The notes under the pieces were generated by a model that was not told where the DNA came from, ran no database searches, and saw only the letters and a list, made by a program, of their open reading frames with translations. Below are positions 1 through 13,600 of a DNA stretch of 64,000 nucleotides, one piece after another (positions within the stretch are counted from its first letter, which is position 1; every line of letters begins with the position of its first letter). The position numbers were made by a program, and so were the translations under genes. Origin of the DNA: Toxorhynchites rutilus septentrionalis (Eukaryota > Arthropoda > Insecta > Diptera > Culicidae); NCBI RefSeq assembly GCF_029784135.1, contig NC_073746.1:145580556-145644555 (forward strand). Reading direction: 5' to 3'.

Positions 1-3000
1 TTCTGAACAATCACAGTCCTACGTCAAACTTCCGCCCGTGCCCCTTGGTTCAGACCCTTCTACTTTTTTTCTGAATTCATTTTTCACCTGTGAAACATCT
101 TTTTTTAATTTTTGAATCATTTTCATCCAATGACCCTTGGTGACTGCCGATATCCATTGTTTTTAATCTTAATATTTATCATTGGGAATGCATTGAGAAA
201 AAACGGCCTGTTCGGAATAGTTTGCGCTCATAAATAATGATGGTAAATTTGATCATTGTTATTTATTATTTATATGTATTGTATTATTATCCAGATTTTG
301 TGTATTTTTCAAATAAAACAACATTTCATTTTCTTTTAACACAATTTTACGATATATCTATTCAACAATATTTATATTTAGAGCTTAGATTATTAACCTG
401 TCCACAAACAAATCTACAAATATTACAAATTTCTTACTTACTGTTTACTTTCATTCTTATTTCATCCATTTGTCTCCTTACTTGTTATTTAATATTACTA
501 TGTATATATTTTCGCTCTTAATATTTTCCATTTTTATATATTTTATAATCTGCTTTATTTTTTGTTTTTTTTTTTTGTAAATGTATGTATATCATTTTTT
601 GCATCTTCTCTAGATCATACACTTACCCGATAAATTTACGCTATTTTCACCATTTTTCCTTCATTCTCGTTATGCTCTCACGTTAGTGTGTATATTTGTG
701 AATCTGTTTTATTTTATTTCCTGGCAATTGTACATATAGAGGAAAGTGTAACATTGAACTCTCTTTGAGAAAGAACAAAGTGAGATAGCAACGAATAGAA
801 CTAATGAAAGAAAAAAATATATATATATATAAGAAAAGGAATGAATGCTTACTCGTGTGATCTAAAATCAATGAATGAACGATCGTATGTGGGAGGGGTT
901 GCGTTCTAGAGGTGTGTCACATACTAGTTAATACCAGTTAAATTTACATGTGAATAATGTACAAATAATGTTTCGCTCGCACTTGCCACTCAGCAGCAGT
1001 AGCTGTTCGGGAAGCAAATACGTTAAATTGCATAAATGTGTGTGTGTGTGTGTTCGTGTACTAATTAAATTAAATTTAATATTCATAAATATTATCATTT
1101 CAATTACGTTTTTAACTTCGATTTTTTTTCTTGTATTTTCTCTGTGTATGTTTCTTAAAATAGCTTTTTTCTCTGTCACTCCCAACATCCAACGTTCAAT
1201 TCGACATTGACGTTGTTTTGTTTGTAACGTGTTTTTTAATGATATTTCGATCTTAATAAATGTAATTTGTAGTATTAATTAATTCAATAATTTATTTCTG
1301 ATTCTTAGCGTTCTTTTTTGTATGCTATAATAATATGAAATAGGTTGTGTATACATGATCAGTAAATACAGAGCGTTTGTTGAATAAATCTTAGTGAGTT
1401 GCATTCTAAACTTAACTAAGTATGTCTCTCTGTGTCAGCACACGTGTGAGTGTTTGCGTAAATTGTGTGAATGTGCATGGATGACTTCTTGTTCTACAAT
1501 TTGGTGTTCCTGTGTTCGATCGCAGCAACCTACGACGGGAGTAGCAGACTATCTATTTTTTTCGACAAATGTCCGTGAGTGATTTCAACCGTATTGCTGA
1601 AGGTAGATCCAAATACGCAATAAATTTTTCCTATGCATTGCAATAACCGAAAAGCATAACACAAGTTTGAAGAGAAATCTACTTTTCTGCTCGGGTATAT
1701 TACGTACCTTCCAAAATATAATTTAGTGCCTGGCTCTCTTCTGAATACTTTGTTTTTATCCATTCGTGAAGATTCAGATCGAATATGCACCACGCAGTTT
1801 ATGTTCAATGAAATTTTTTACACAAACATGTTTACGAACAGCGAACAGTGTAGTACAATTTGCAGAACTTTGGTACTAGAATAAATCTCGTGAGATTGAC
1901 AAAAAAAAGCTACCGTAACTCACCCTAACTCTGCGCACTTTCGTGTTTCGTGTTTCGTGACTAAATACACCAATTAACTATTGGTTGTGCGTATTAATAC
2001 TGTTGAATAGTTAGATTGTTCTTTGTCTTTGTTATCACCCGATAATTCACCGAAAAAAATTGAGTAGTACAGGAAAAAATATTAAAAACAAATCTGACAT
2101 CACTTAAAATGTCATATTTTTGTTCCTGTTAGCATCGACGCTAAGACGCAACGAATTCTTTCTTCTCCCCAAATTAACGAAAAATGTATTGCAGATCCGA
2201 AATTTATCAGTGAATTTTAAATGTTTTGTATCCGAATGTGACTTATTTGAAATGATTAAAACAAATCAACTTTCAGAAAAAGAGGATTTATAACGTGCAG
2301 AATCAGGTTGTTAATGTTTCGTTTATGGATGAAACAAGGTTGACCATGGGAAAATCTACACTATTCCCGTCAGATGACAACGAAAAGTTCTTCAAAACGT
2401 CGATCAATGAAATATCAAAGAACCCCAGAAAGTACTCACCGTACACAACTGAAACTGAATGGTAACGTGGAACGCCCCTAGAAAGCATTCAGTTTTCCGA
2501 AAGGAAGAGGAAAAAAGCATTGTCCAGTGAGTAACCATGGCATGTAGAGCAGGGCTTCGGATTGATACGAAACGTTTGAAGAAGTCCGTGGCATATATTT
2601 AGTACTAATGATATAGTTTCAAGACCGCATTAACTGTTTTGTGATATGGTGCATATATTTTGGTTACAAAATGGTTCAAACTTTGAAAAGTCTCAACTGC
2701 GCAGAATATAAAGGAGTTACGGTAGTTGTGCTCGTTCAGGAATAGTATTTATGGACCCATATACATAGTGCATGGAAGTCCTTACAAAAAAACTTTAAAA
2801 CTTTTCCATTATATCACTGACTCAATTGTATCAAAATAAACACAATATTGCATTTCCTTCTCTAAGAAACCGTTATCCATGACAATACGTCCAGAAATGA
2901 TGTCTCTATACATTGATGATCTTGTCTGAAGCAAATAATTTCAGTTCGGCGATTCATTGAAGTTATAACAAAATTGATAATACCCGAACAATATTCGATC

Positions 3001-3975
3001 AGTTCAAAATAATTCTGATGAAATGCATTTTTGTGTTCTGGTCATTCCTGTATCTCCACAACATTAATTGTCGGTCGATTTACAGACATCACACTCAAAA
3101 GACAAAGCGATTATCCAACTGTTCATCAATTGCTTCCCCATCGCGCTTTTATCCATTGTGATCCGAAAACTTAAGCGTTTGATTTCTAAAAAAACTAAAC
3201 GAGATTTCTATTGTTAGTATTCAACTGATCTGTGCTCCATGCCACGGTGTCCTAACTTGGGATAGTATTCTTATTGATTTGTTATTCTAACAATTTTTCC
3301 GACTTACAAATGTAAGTGTTTAGATTACGCGATACATACCCATTCATTTTACATCTCAAAATATAACAGACCGAGACAAATAGTCTAGAAATTTACATAC
3401 GCTGTTTTACAGAATCGTTCCAGCAATATTTGCTGTTCACTGTTCCATTCTGTTATTATGGTATCTTTTATGTGCTGTAATATAAATAAGTAGCAAATTT
3501 AAATGAATACTTGATATCGTTCGCCTGTAATTAGTGCAAGCAAATCATCCAGAACTATTGGTCTCTTTAAATCTACAATTATGCTCCGGAATGTCAACAT
3601 ATTCCACGATCGCACAATTAAGTGGTGAATGCAAGCTGAATCAAATACTAGATGTGACTTACTGAAACGTATACGTTTTCTCCAATGCACAATTGAACTT
3701 CTTGATAAGAGTGACTCTTCCCAAGAAGATCGAAGACTTCAATCAAAAGTGATAATTTGGAACCGTGACAGCTTCAATCGTGGAATTACGTTTTCCAATA
3801 TTGTATTTTGAACCATATAGATAAACCCATTTGTATGCACAATAAGACACTTTACAGACGTTTAGTTGACTCGTCTCATAAAATATGTATAGCAAATAAA
3901 CAGGTTCACAACCATTTGTCAAACGATACAAACAGTCGGATTATACACACACAAAAAAGAAAACTGTACTCTTCA
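1..3975. other. AT-rich noncoding stretch downstream of Ncoa6
   Basis: No convincing gene on either strand; all ORFs are below 100 codons and of biased composition. Short tracts include (TA)n near 820 and (TG)n near 1038. Positions 15-27 carry AGTCCTACGTCAA, the terminus of a repeat also seen at 34433-35012. Part of the stretch may be Ncoa6 3' UTR or intergenic DNA. Confidence 0.5.
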
Positions 3976-4587
3976 TCAGTATAGAGATATAGTTACCACA
4001 GATATTTCTAGATTGCTATCGTCATCCGACGACACGAACTCATCTAGACTGCAATCACTGTTGGTCGTAAGGAGGATTTCACTAGCATACGAATCTCCAT
4101 CATCGTGGGTTCCAGTATTGTTTTCATCGCCGCCGCCGCCTCCACCGGCGAACGTACTGGACATATTATGCTTCGATCGAATTGCTCTTCCATTGTATTG
4201 CGCCTCAACTACCGTCTTGTTATTGCTACCGCCAACATTCACGCCTGCCAATGGCTCGCAAGACGAAAGAGGATCAACCTCTTCGCTTAGTAGCGGATCA
4301 CTACAGTTGCTATGTTTGCTGTTCTCGTCTGGCAGCATTTCGCCTTCGCTTCCAAGAACGTCAACGACAACATTATTGTTATGCTCTTCCGCCCCGGCAT
4401 TGTAATCATAGTCATCTGGTTCATCCTCTTCAAGATCTTCCTCGTCAGAGTGCTCGAAGAAGTGTGAATACAGAAAACGATGCTTCTCTCGTTGATGCGA
4501 ATCATACAACTGACGACTGCTGCGACGACGAACAAGACCGGTGGTAGTGTCACTGCAACTACTGTCGGTTGAGGCGCAAGCGATTGG
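3976..4587 (-). other. 203-codon in-frame extension after the Ncoa6 TGA (possible readthrough tail or 3' UTR)
   Basis: Directly after the Ncoa6 TGA the same frame stays open for 203 codons, to a TGA at 3978-3976. The encoded peptide is rich in Asp, Glu, Ser and Asn: an acidic run [14 protein letters not shown], several SD/DE clusters, a poly-Gly stretch and a final [13 protein letters not shown]. Base composition is clearly more GC-rich than the surrounding AT-rich DNA, as in real exons. No good acceptor lies between the TGA and the acidic block in the needed phase, so splicing around the stop looks unlikely. Options are programmed readthrough, a separate small gene, or a GC-rich 3' UTR open by chance. 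Long ORFs also occur here in other frames (plus strand 4013-4405 and 4182-4547), so openness alone is not proof. Confidence 0.45.
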
Positions 4588-4643
4588 TCACTTGCTGTCG
4601 CGGGAAACTCGTCTCCGTCGACCCTCTGTGGTGGGGTCTAGGC
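4588..4643 (-). CDS. Ncoa6: Ncoa6 exon 4: 18-codon terminal coding exon
   Basis: The acceptor is a strong pyrimidine tract, TTTTTCTTTCTTTTCAG, on the minus strand. The G left over from exon 3 joins GC to make Gly, and the frame reads [17 protein letters not shown] then TGA. Vertebrate NCOA6 also ends in a short basic tail (RRKSK), so a basic C-terminus fits the family. The stop is TGA followed by C. The exon is 6.35 kb from exon 3 across a transposon-filled intron. Confidence 0.78.
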
Positions 4644-7600
4644 CTGAAAAGAAAGAAAAACGTTTGGACATGTAATCAGGTTGTACAAAAACAATCAAAA
4701 GTGCATGCATCCAATTGTTGTTTCCATCTTTTGAATCGATACAGCAATCGTTTAATGATTGCATCACAGAACGAAGCGTGATCTTGATTCGATCCGTGAG
4801 TGAACAATGTATTTCTCTATTATATTATTCCATTTGGCTTTACATCTCAAATAAATTGCACGTTTATATGTTTTGGTTTTCAATGAATGTTGGAGATTTT
4901 ATTTTCTTCTTCTTCTTCTTTTTGGCTTTAAGAGGCTCTAAGGCAGTATTTTAGTTTAAAAATTTGAAAAAATAAATTTAAAAATCCTTCATGAACCAAT
5001 TAAAATAATTTTTCAATTTTACTATTTTAAAAATTCGGGAAACGTTCTAAACCGCAGTTTTTCCTCCAAACGGCCGCCATTTTGTCAAAACACATGTTTT
5101 TGATTTGTCCGAGATTCATGCGATAGCGGCATCTTTACTGATTCAGAATCTGTTCGATTTTTTGTTCCAGATAACCAGAAGGGCTTAAATCGTGTACGCC
5201 ATGGCACAACTTTTTTTTTAACCCTCTTACTGCATTAGCTTGTAGCTACAGGGCGGACTCGATTATATAAAGTCACGGATTTATTTTCAATGTATATAAT
5301 CGAACCCTGTAAATAATCGAGTCATTTTGTTTTTCTTTTAATCGTTTTTTTATGTAAATATTTTTCGTTTTTTGAAAATAAAAGAAGAATTTAATTTTAT
5401 CACCTTAAAGTCATAACATACCCTTCTCATATGCAAAAACCGAATTCATTCGGGAGGTGATAGAGGGTCATAATCGATGAAAAAAATCCTTTACGCATAT
5501 GTTCGAATTTCAACAATGGCAGAGTTATAGAACTTTTTGTTCGTTTTTGTACTCTATTGCCTCAAACTGACGCTACATTGAAAAGTTAGCTACAGAAGAC
5601 GATTCTGTTGCTTCCATTAGAAAGATGAAAAAAATAAGTACAGGACATAGTTGTGAAACATCTAAATTAGTTGATTTAAATATCATTTTGGAAGTGAAAA
5701 ACTTAGTAATTTTTAATGTGTTATTAGTAATTTTATTCTAAAAATTCATATTCAACATGGTTGTTTCTATCAACTAAATTACAGCTCTCTAACCGCTTTA
5801 CAATTTGTTCTTTGACACCCAACTTCTATCTATCTTAATTTCTCTGCAATATCGATATAAACAATTACTGGTGAAAATTCAAGCAAAATCTTCAAAAATC
5901 ATAATTTTTACCCTACTGCACATATAATAACCACTTAAATTTCACCTTAACGTTAAAAGGTTACATTTTTACTTAAAATAAGTCATATTTGAAATGCAAA
6001 ACAATTTTTTTTTTCAAATTGTATATCAGCAATTCCAAATGAAATCGTCCTAAAAATGCAGATTTTAAAAACTTGTATTTTTGATTCCAATGAAAGTGTG
6101 TATTCCGTTTGGGTTGGAGGAAATATGAGTTTTTCACAGCAATTGGGAATTTTTTGACTCAAGCGTAAATTTTGAAAAGGGCGTATCGATTTTAGTAAGA
6201 GAAATCTTTGATAATTTATGTCTCAAAAAATATGAGTCGTACCGGAATAGTGTCTTAGAAAGAGTTATAGAATATTGATGGTTGAATATGAAAAAAATGT
6301 ACACTGAGAAAAAAAATTAGTACTTTTTTTTTATTTACAAAATAAAAATTTGCAATATCCAAAATACATATTTTTTAATTTTTGTTTCAATTTTTTTCAT
6401 ACAAAATAGAAGTCATGCAGAAAATTTAAAAAATGGGCCCAAGATGGTAAAACTATTTTTGACAAACTTTGTGGAACATCGAATTTTTAGGAATTTTCGA
6501 AACTTCGAATTTTCGAATGTTTATTACACAAATTATGAATCCTGATGTGATTTAAAACAAAAAAGGTTATTATCAATCTCCTTTTAAATGTAGCCATTCT
6601 CGAAATAAAAAAATATTTCTAATTTATTGTCTTTTTTATAGTAAATAATTTCTTTTAATATGTTTGTCGTTCATGTTCATGGAATTTTATGAATTTGCTT
6701 TTAAAACAACTTTTCCAAATACATCATCATGGTTCATTTTTTGACTCAAGCGTAACTTTTGAAAAGGGCGTATCGATTTGAGTAAGAGAAATCTTTGATA
6801 ATTTATATCTCAAAAAATATGAAAAAAATATACACTGAGAAGAAAAATTAGTACTCTTTTTTTTATTTACAAAAGCCAAAATTTCATTTTGCGATATCAA
6901 AAAATGTGTATTTTTTTATATTTTTTTCATTTTTTTTCATATAAAATAGAAGTCATGTAGAAAATTTAAAAAATGGGCCCAAGATGGTAAAACTATTATT
7001 GATTATTATTATTCATTATTTGTGGCTAAGAATGATTGTTAACATACAAAAATTCTAAGTTTCAAAAATTCTTAAAAGTTCGATGTTCCACAAATTTCGT
7101 CAAAAATAGTTTTAGCATCTTGGGCCTATTTTTTAAATTTTCTACATGACTTCTATTTTATATGAAAAAAATATAAAAAAATACATATTTTTTGATATAG
7201 CAAATTAAAATTTTATTTTGTTAATAATAAAAAAGAGTACTAATTTTTCTTCTCAGTGTATATTTTTTTCAATATAAGCCAACAATACTATATAACTCTT
7301 TCTAACACACTATTTCGGTACGACTCATAGTTTTTGAGAAATAAATTATCAAAGATTTCTCTTACTCAAATCGATACGCCCTTTTCAAAAGTTACGCTTG
7401 AGTCAAAAAATGAACCATGATGATGTATTTGGAAAAGTTGTTGGAAATTGTAAGCAAATTCATAAAATTTCATGAACATGACGGTATAACACGACAAACA
7501 TATTAAAAGGGATTATTTACTATAAAAAAGACAATAAATTAGAAATATTTTTTTAAATATTTCGAGGATGGCTACATTTAGGAAATTGATAACAACCTTT

Positions 7601-10600
7601 TTTGTTTTAAATCAAATCAGGATTCATAATTTGTGGCTAAACATGATTGTTAACATACAAAAATTCGAAGTTTCGAAAATGTTCCACCAAGTTCGTCAAA
7701 AATAGTTTTACCATCTTGGGCCCATTTTTTAAATTTTATGCATGACTTCTATTTTGTATGAAAAAATAAAAAAAAATTAAAAATATGTATTTCGGAAATT
7801 GCAAATTGAATTTTTATTTTGTAAATTAAAAAAAGAGTACTAATTTTTCTCTCAGTGTACATTTTTTTCATATTCAACCATCAATACTCTATAACTCTTT
7901 CTAAGACACTATTCCGGTACGACTCATATTTTTTTAGATATAAATGATCAAAGATTTCTCTTACTCAAATCGATATGCCCTTCCAAAAGATACGCTTGAG
8001 TAAAAAAAAATCCCAATTGCTGTGGAACTCATATTTCCTCTAACCCAAACGGAATACACACTTTCATTCGAATCAAAAATACTCATGTTTTGTCATTTGT
8101 CGATTTCATTTGGAATTACTCATATAATCGAGTCCGAGCTGTATTATAATTATGAATATTTTTTTCCCGTTCATTTTTTGTTTTATTTCTTAAAGATAGA
8201 TAAACAAATAATGGTATAATGGATACTAAAAATATTATTTGTTTTATTTTTACGGAGCTCGAAAAAACATCCGAAATTCGTGTTTCTACATTAGGATACC
8301 CCTTTAAACATCTCCGTTCATTCGCCTCTAGATTTTATTTTTTTCGTGAGTATTTAAATAGGTTACCTATTTTATCTATAAATCACACACAGAACTTTAG
8401 CCAACCAACGAGTACAAAGATAACAGCAGAATATTGCGTTTTGTGATGATTTTCTCATCGTGATATCTCAAAATCAAAAGACTGTCTAGAGCAGCGATAC
8501 TCAACTACCAGAGCTGCGGCAACACACGAGCTAGGTACAGCTTTCATCATGATGGAGGAGATGCAACGGGTGATCAACGAAAGTGCAAATTGAGGACGCG
8601 ACGCCACTTCTTCAACATCAGCATTATCAACGTCCACAGCTCGCATCTAGCTGGCACTTATGATGATAAAGAAGAAATCTACGCGCAGCTAGAGTGTGGA
8701 TACGATCGCTGCCCAAAACACGACAACATAATCATCATTGGTGATGTGAATGCTCAGATCGGCCAAGAGGAGGACCGGTAATTGGTAGGTTCAGCGCCCA
8801 TCGCAAGACTTATCAACCTCGCTGCCTTCAAGAACATAGCCATACGTAGCACCATCTTCCAGCACAGTCTCTAATACCGTTACACGTGGAGATCCCCTTA
8901 GCAAAACAAATTGACCACGTTTTGATCGACAGTCGGCACTTCTCAGATATCGTCGAAATCAGAACCTATCGTGACGCACACATCGATACAGACCACTACC
9001 TGGTGATGGCCAAACTGCTTCCTAAACGATCAGTCTTTAATAACATAAATAATCAGCGCTCACCACGGTACCACCTATGACAACTACAGGAACAGAACGT
9101 TGCTTCAATATACTCGCAGCTTCTTGAAGCTGCGTTACCGAGGGCAGATGAACCAGATGCTGCTCCTCTCAATGAATGCTGGAACGCTCTGAAGGCAGCA
9201 ATTAGCAGCACTGCAGAGGCCGAGCGCTTCTGAGCGAGAAGCTGATAAGAATGGTCTCGCAGCGGAACTTTTCAATGGAAGTCCGGGAAAACTTGTAAAG
9301 TATATACACCGGTTGATAGTCAGGATCTGAGACACAGAACAGTTACCGGAGAAGTGGAAATATGTGGTAATCTGCACCATCTATAAAAAAGATGACAAGC
9401 TGAATTGTGGGAACTACTGTGCAATCACGATCCTAATAGTTTCTACAAAATTCTGTCTCAGATCCTCTTTCGCCGTCTATCGCCAATAGTAAACAAATTT
9501 GTGGGAAGTTGGCAGGCTGGATTCATGCCCGGTTGCTCGACGACGGACCAGATTACACCAGACCAGTCATTGTGACAGGTCCTGCAAAAGTGCCGCGAGT
9601 ATCAGGTCCATACGCAGCATATCTTAGTCGACTTCAAAGCCGCATATGATACATTCGACCGACGACGGCTATGGAGAATCATTTGGTCTTTCCCCGAAAG
9701 ATGACAATAAAAACTGACAACATCAACAGAAGTCGTGCCTACTATGGACTTCACAAATCCTCAAAATCCAACAAACTCTAACCACGTACAAAGTGTACCA
9801 TGTACAAATTCCTGCTCCGACCGATTGTCCTCTATGGACACGAAGCATGAACAATGCTCACAAGCACTTGGTGTTTTTGAATGCCGAGTGCTCAGAACAG
9901 TGTACGACAGTGTACAGAAAAACGGAATATGGAGAAGGAGAATGAACCATGAACTGACGCAACTCTACGACGACGCGTCTTAAGAGAATTTCCAATGCGA
10001 TTAATGTGCGCATCAAAAAATATTCGCAGCGAACTGGCTGGTTCACCTCTGGGCTGGTTCACCTCTCTATCGACGGCAGTGCCGCAAGTTTTGAGATCAA
10101 ATTATTGCATATAAAATTGTTACATAAAAGTTGGACTTCAAATGACACAAAAAATTAAACACATATAAAACCATTTTCAAAACATAATTTGACAAAAAAA
10201 AACTTGCTGTTTGCTTGCTGGACCAGACGGCAAGGATGTCCTCGGACCATGGCTCCAGGCCAGTGGAGAGGAAGTCGTGCCGTTGGAGATGCCGAAGTGT
10301 TCTTATTCCCCTTCATCGTGGAGAGGAAGGAACAAGGATCTTCTTGACTGATCCATTGTTCAGACACTAAATCTTGAAAAATAGTTCGTCATCTTTTAAG
10401 TAGTAGAACAGTAGTAGTAGCAGTGGTAGTAGAACACTTTTTCACATAAACTAACTAGAAATTTAGTTCGTATTTGAAAAATTGCATAAACTCAGAGGCA
10501 GTTAAACCAGGACCAGTTAGCGAACGATTACTGTGCTAATTAAGAATGACACACATACGTTGAGACGGCGAAGTTTCTCTGGGAACGTTAGTGCCATTTA

Positions 10601-13600
10601 CAAGAGTCTAAAAAGAATCTCTATATTAGTTGTTTCGCCCAAGGCGCGTAGAAGTATATCCTAAGGTGGGCCAACTTGCTAAAACCACTCTTCAGCCATC
10701 TTGGAAGTCTACTGTACTTTATTTGTAAACAAAACACAATACGCTTGTGCCCAAGCTCGCTCGTGATCAGTCTGTCTCTTTCACACTTCAAGGGAAAATT
10801 CCCCTTCTGCTTTCTTCCGTACTGTTTTCATATACCGCTCCCCTAACCAACTTAGTGACGAAACGGCCTCACCTAGTACCATAGACCCGTCTTGGTTTCG
10901 CCTATATTGATCGCAATGACCGTTAGCATATTTTAACACTCAGCTTCATTTCGTTTCTGTGATGTAATTCTAGACACTAGAGAAAAATAAAACTTACCCG
11001 CACTCCTTGTTTTTCGCCGCACCTCCATCGTGGTGGTAGTGCTGGGTTCAGTAGCCGCTAAAGCTATACTTCCTGCAGCAGTTTTTGAATCCCCCGCCGA
11101 TACGACAACCTTGGGATTACTTGCAGACGAGTGCTGATGATTTACATGATGATTACTTTTGTGCTGAGATGCGTTGTGATGGTTCACGGATTCTTTCTGG
11201 TTATCCGAGCTGGCACTACTAGTAACAGAATGTTGAACTGCTGAAACAGTCGAGGCATTTGCTTTAGCCTTGCTATTCATGGCGGCTGTCGATAGCGTTG
11301 ATGTGGTCATTCGAACGCTTCTACGGGTACTAATCTTTTCGTCCGAAACCGAAGTTGCATTGGTATTTACCGAAGCCGAGGCATGATGCGCAGATTTGAG
11401 CAGAGCATTGGATCTATGAACAGTCGTACCACCCGAGCCAGCACTATTCGATGACGCCGATGACACGGATGTGTTATGCGAGCTACTACCGCTAGCTTTG
11501 GAATTTGTCGGTGTCTTGTGATTTCGAAGTGTTTTCTCTTTCTCAGTTATCAATGCCGCAGACGAGGTCGACGATCCAATACTGGTACCTGTTGTAGAGG
11601 AGGATGAGGAGTAGGTTGATGATGGTGTTGTAGACGAAGTAGTAGAATTTGTAGAAGAAGTGGTAGTAGAAGAAGAACTTGGTTTAGTTAGTTTAGAATT
11701 TCGAAATTTACCCGCTATCTCAATCAAAGGCTCATCACTGTCAGATGAGTCTTCTACCGTTGGAGTCGTAGCCGGCATGACTGTTGTGTTTGGAGGAGAC
11801 GCTGTCTTTCTCTTTTGTACACTGCGACTTGCGTTAGCTTTCTTCGGCTTTTCAGCGCATGCCACAGCAGCCGCTGCCTTTCGAGGCTTTTTCGCACGGC
11901 TTGGTATGTCATCACTGATGCAAGATTGAGTTGAGCTCTCTGAACCCTGACGTTTTCGTTTGCTAGATTTTAAAAGCGTTTTCGGGCTCATTCGGTCACC
12001 ACTAACGGGTGCGGTTGTGTTTGCATTAGAACTTTTTTCAGATTGTTTGGTGGTGCTTTTCAACCTTTCCGCAGCTGGAGAATCAACTGAAGGACTCTGC
12101 CGAGGTGGCTCTAAAGGACTTTCTAGCTTGCTCGACGCTCGTGTCCTAACTCGATTTTCGCCGGATTCTGGATGTAAAGGAATATCAATTGAAAGTGGCG
12201 AATGAATCTCCTTATTTTGTGGTTGATTCGGTAGATGCTCAACATCATTAGATTTGCCAGAATCATCCAAATCTATAATTTCCATGACGGTAGGGGTCGA
12301 GGAAGTTGAAGAAGTAGAGCTGGCAGCCGATCGACGCTCACGAGCTTTCTCACTAGAATAGCTGTACAGTGGTGGCTGTTCGTGGCGTGGCTTAGGCTCA
12401 GCAATATTGTTTAAATCTCCAACTTTCAGTTCCTTTAGCTCTACACAAGATACTTGAGCGTTGAAAGTAACTTTCTCCGCATGTGTTTGCTCCCCCAATT
12501 CAGCAACCAACGTTTTGCTGTTACTGTTTTCGGCATTTGCTTTGTTACCGCTCTGTTCCTGTTTTATATTATTAACGATAGCCTCCTCGGAATCAATTTT
12601 AATTACAGATTTACAGTCAATTACCTTACTATCACATTCGTTTTTTAAACTTAACACCTCCTTATTGCTACAACAATCATCTAGCACAAGTTGCTTGGTA
12701 TCCAGCTTAATCTCGGCCTTGTCCGCAAGATTATTGTTACTACTATTAGTGAGTATATCATTTGCTTCCTCCTCCGTTTGCTGCTGCTGCTGCTGTTGCT
12801 GTTGCCTTTTCCCTGCCTTCTCATACCAGTCTTCTGCCTCTTTTCCGGTTAACCCGGCTGACTTCTGCTCTAGGGATATTATTTCACTGGAAGACACTTC
12901 GACACTATTCCCCTTTAAAGCAGTATCCGACATCACCAGCTCATCGTCGTCGATGTCGTCGAGAATTTTGCTAAGATTTGCGCTATCAAGTTTCATGAGA
13001 GTATTGTGGTCGAGAAGATCCAACTCTTGCTTTGCCGGTTGCATTAGCGTAGAATGGTCGCCGTTCAATTTCGCCGTGCGTTCGGTGGTTGCAGCCACTT
13101 GTATGTCGTTCAAACCTTCCATTTTAGCTAGTGCTGCCTCGATGTCTATGTACTCATCCAAGTTCACGTGACTGTTGTTGTTGTTACTGGTACAGTCGAC
13201 CTTCAGCAGTTCCTTCGGATCGACAGTCACAGCTACTTTCGCTTTAGGGCTATCCATCCTGAGTAATTTGTTTGGCTCATTCCCTTGTGGACTGTGGGAC
13301 AGTTGGTGAGGACTTTTCTCCGACAGTGCATCCATCGATTCGATGCCACTGTCTTCGCCCTGGGCCTGAGAACCAGGTGAGCCACGTACTCCTTGTCCCA
13401 ACATATGTCCACCGGCATTGGCTATCGTTGGAACTTGGAGCGGAGTTGTCGATGGGTCGCAGTTCGGAAGGGAATCGCCCATTTTCTCGGGTGGCCGATT
13501 GTGATGATGGTGATGGGTGTTGTTTATTCGCTGATTCACAGATAGTTCTAAACCTGAGGTAGTGGTTGCTATATCGCAGCTTTTTCTGCTACATTCGGTG

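Larger units (their letters stand above)
4644..10997 (-). other. Ncoa6 intron 3 (6.35 kb), filled with mobile DNA
   Basis: The intron runs from a strong GTAAGT donor at 10997 to a CAG acceptor at 4644. It contains the CAGG-type MITE with its palindromic insert (5249-8141) and a non-LTR retrotransposon remnant (8590-10070). Other sequence (4650-5240 and 10080-10990) shows no coding content; 10620-10930 is more GC-rich and may be another dispersed repeat. Confidence 0.7.

Noticed and set aside
4013..4547. Plus-strand ORFs of 121-130 codons opposite the acidic extension
   Set aside because: They are Ser/Pro/Leu-rich mirrors of the acidic minus-strand frame. One frame on the minus strand is contiguous with Ncoa6, which is the simpler reading.
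10933..10997. Ncoa6 ending with the unspliced tail at 10933
   Set aside because: A strong GTAAGT donor at 10997 and a matching-phase terminal exon with a basic tail at 4643 give an exact codon sum; the unspliced end is kept only as an intron-retention form.
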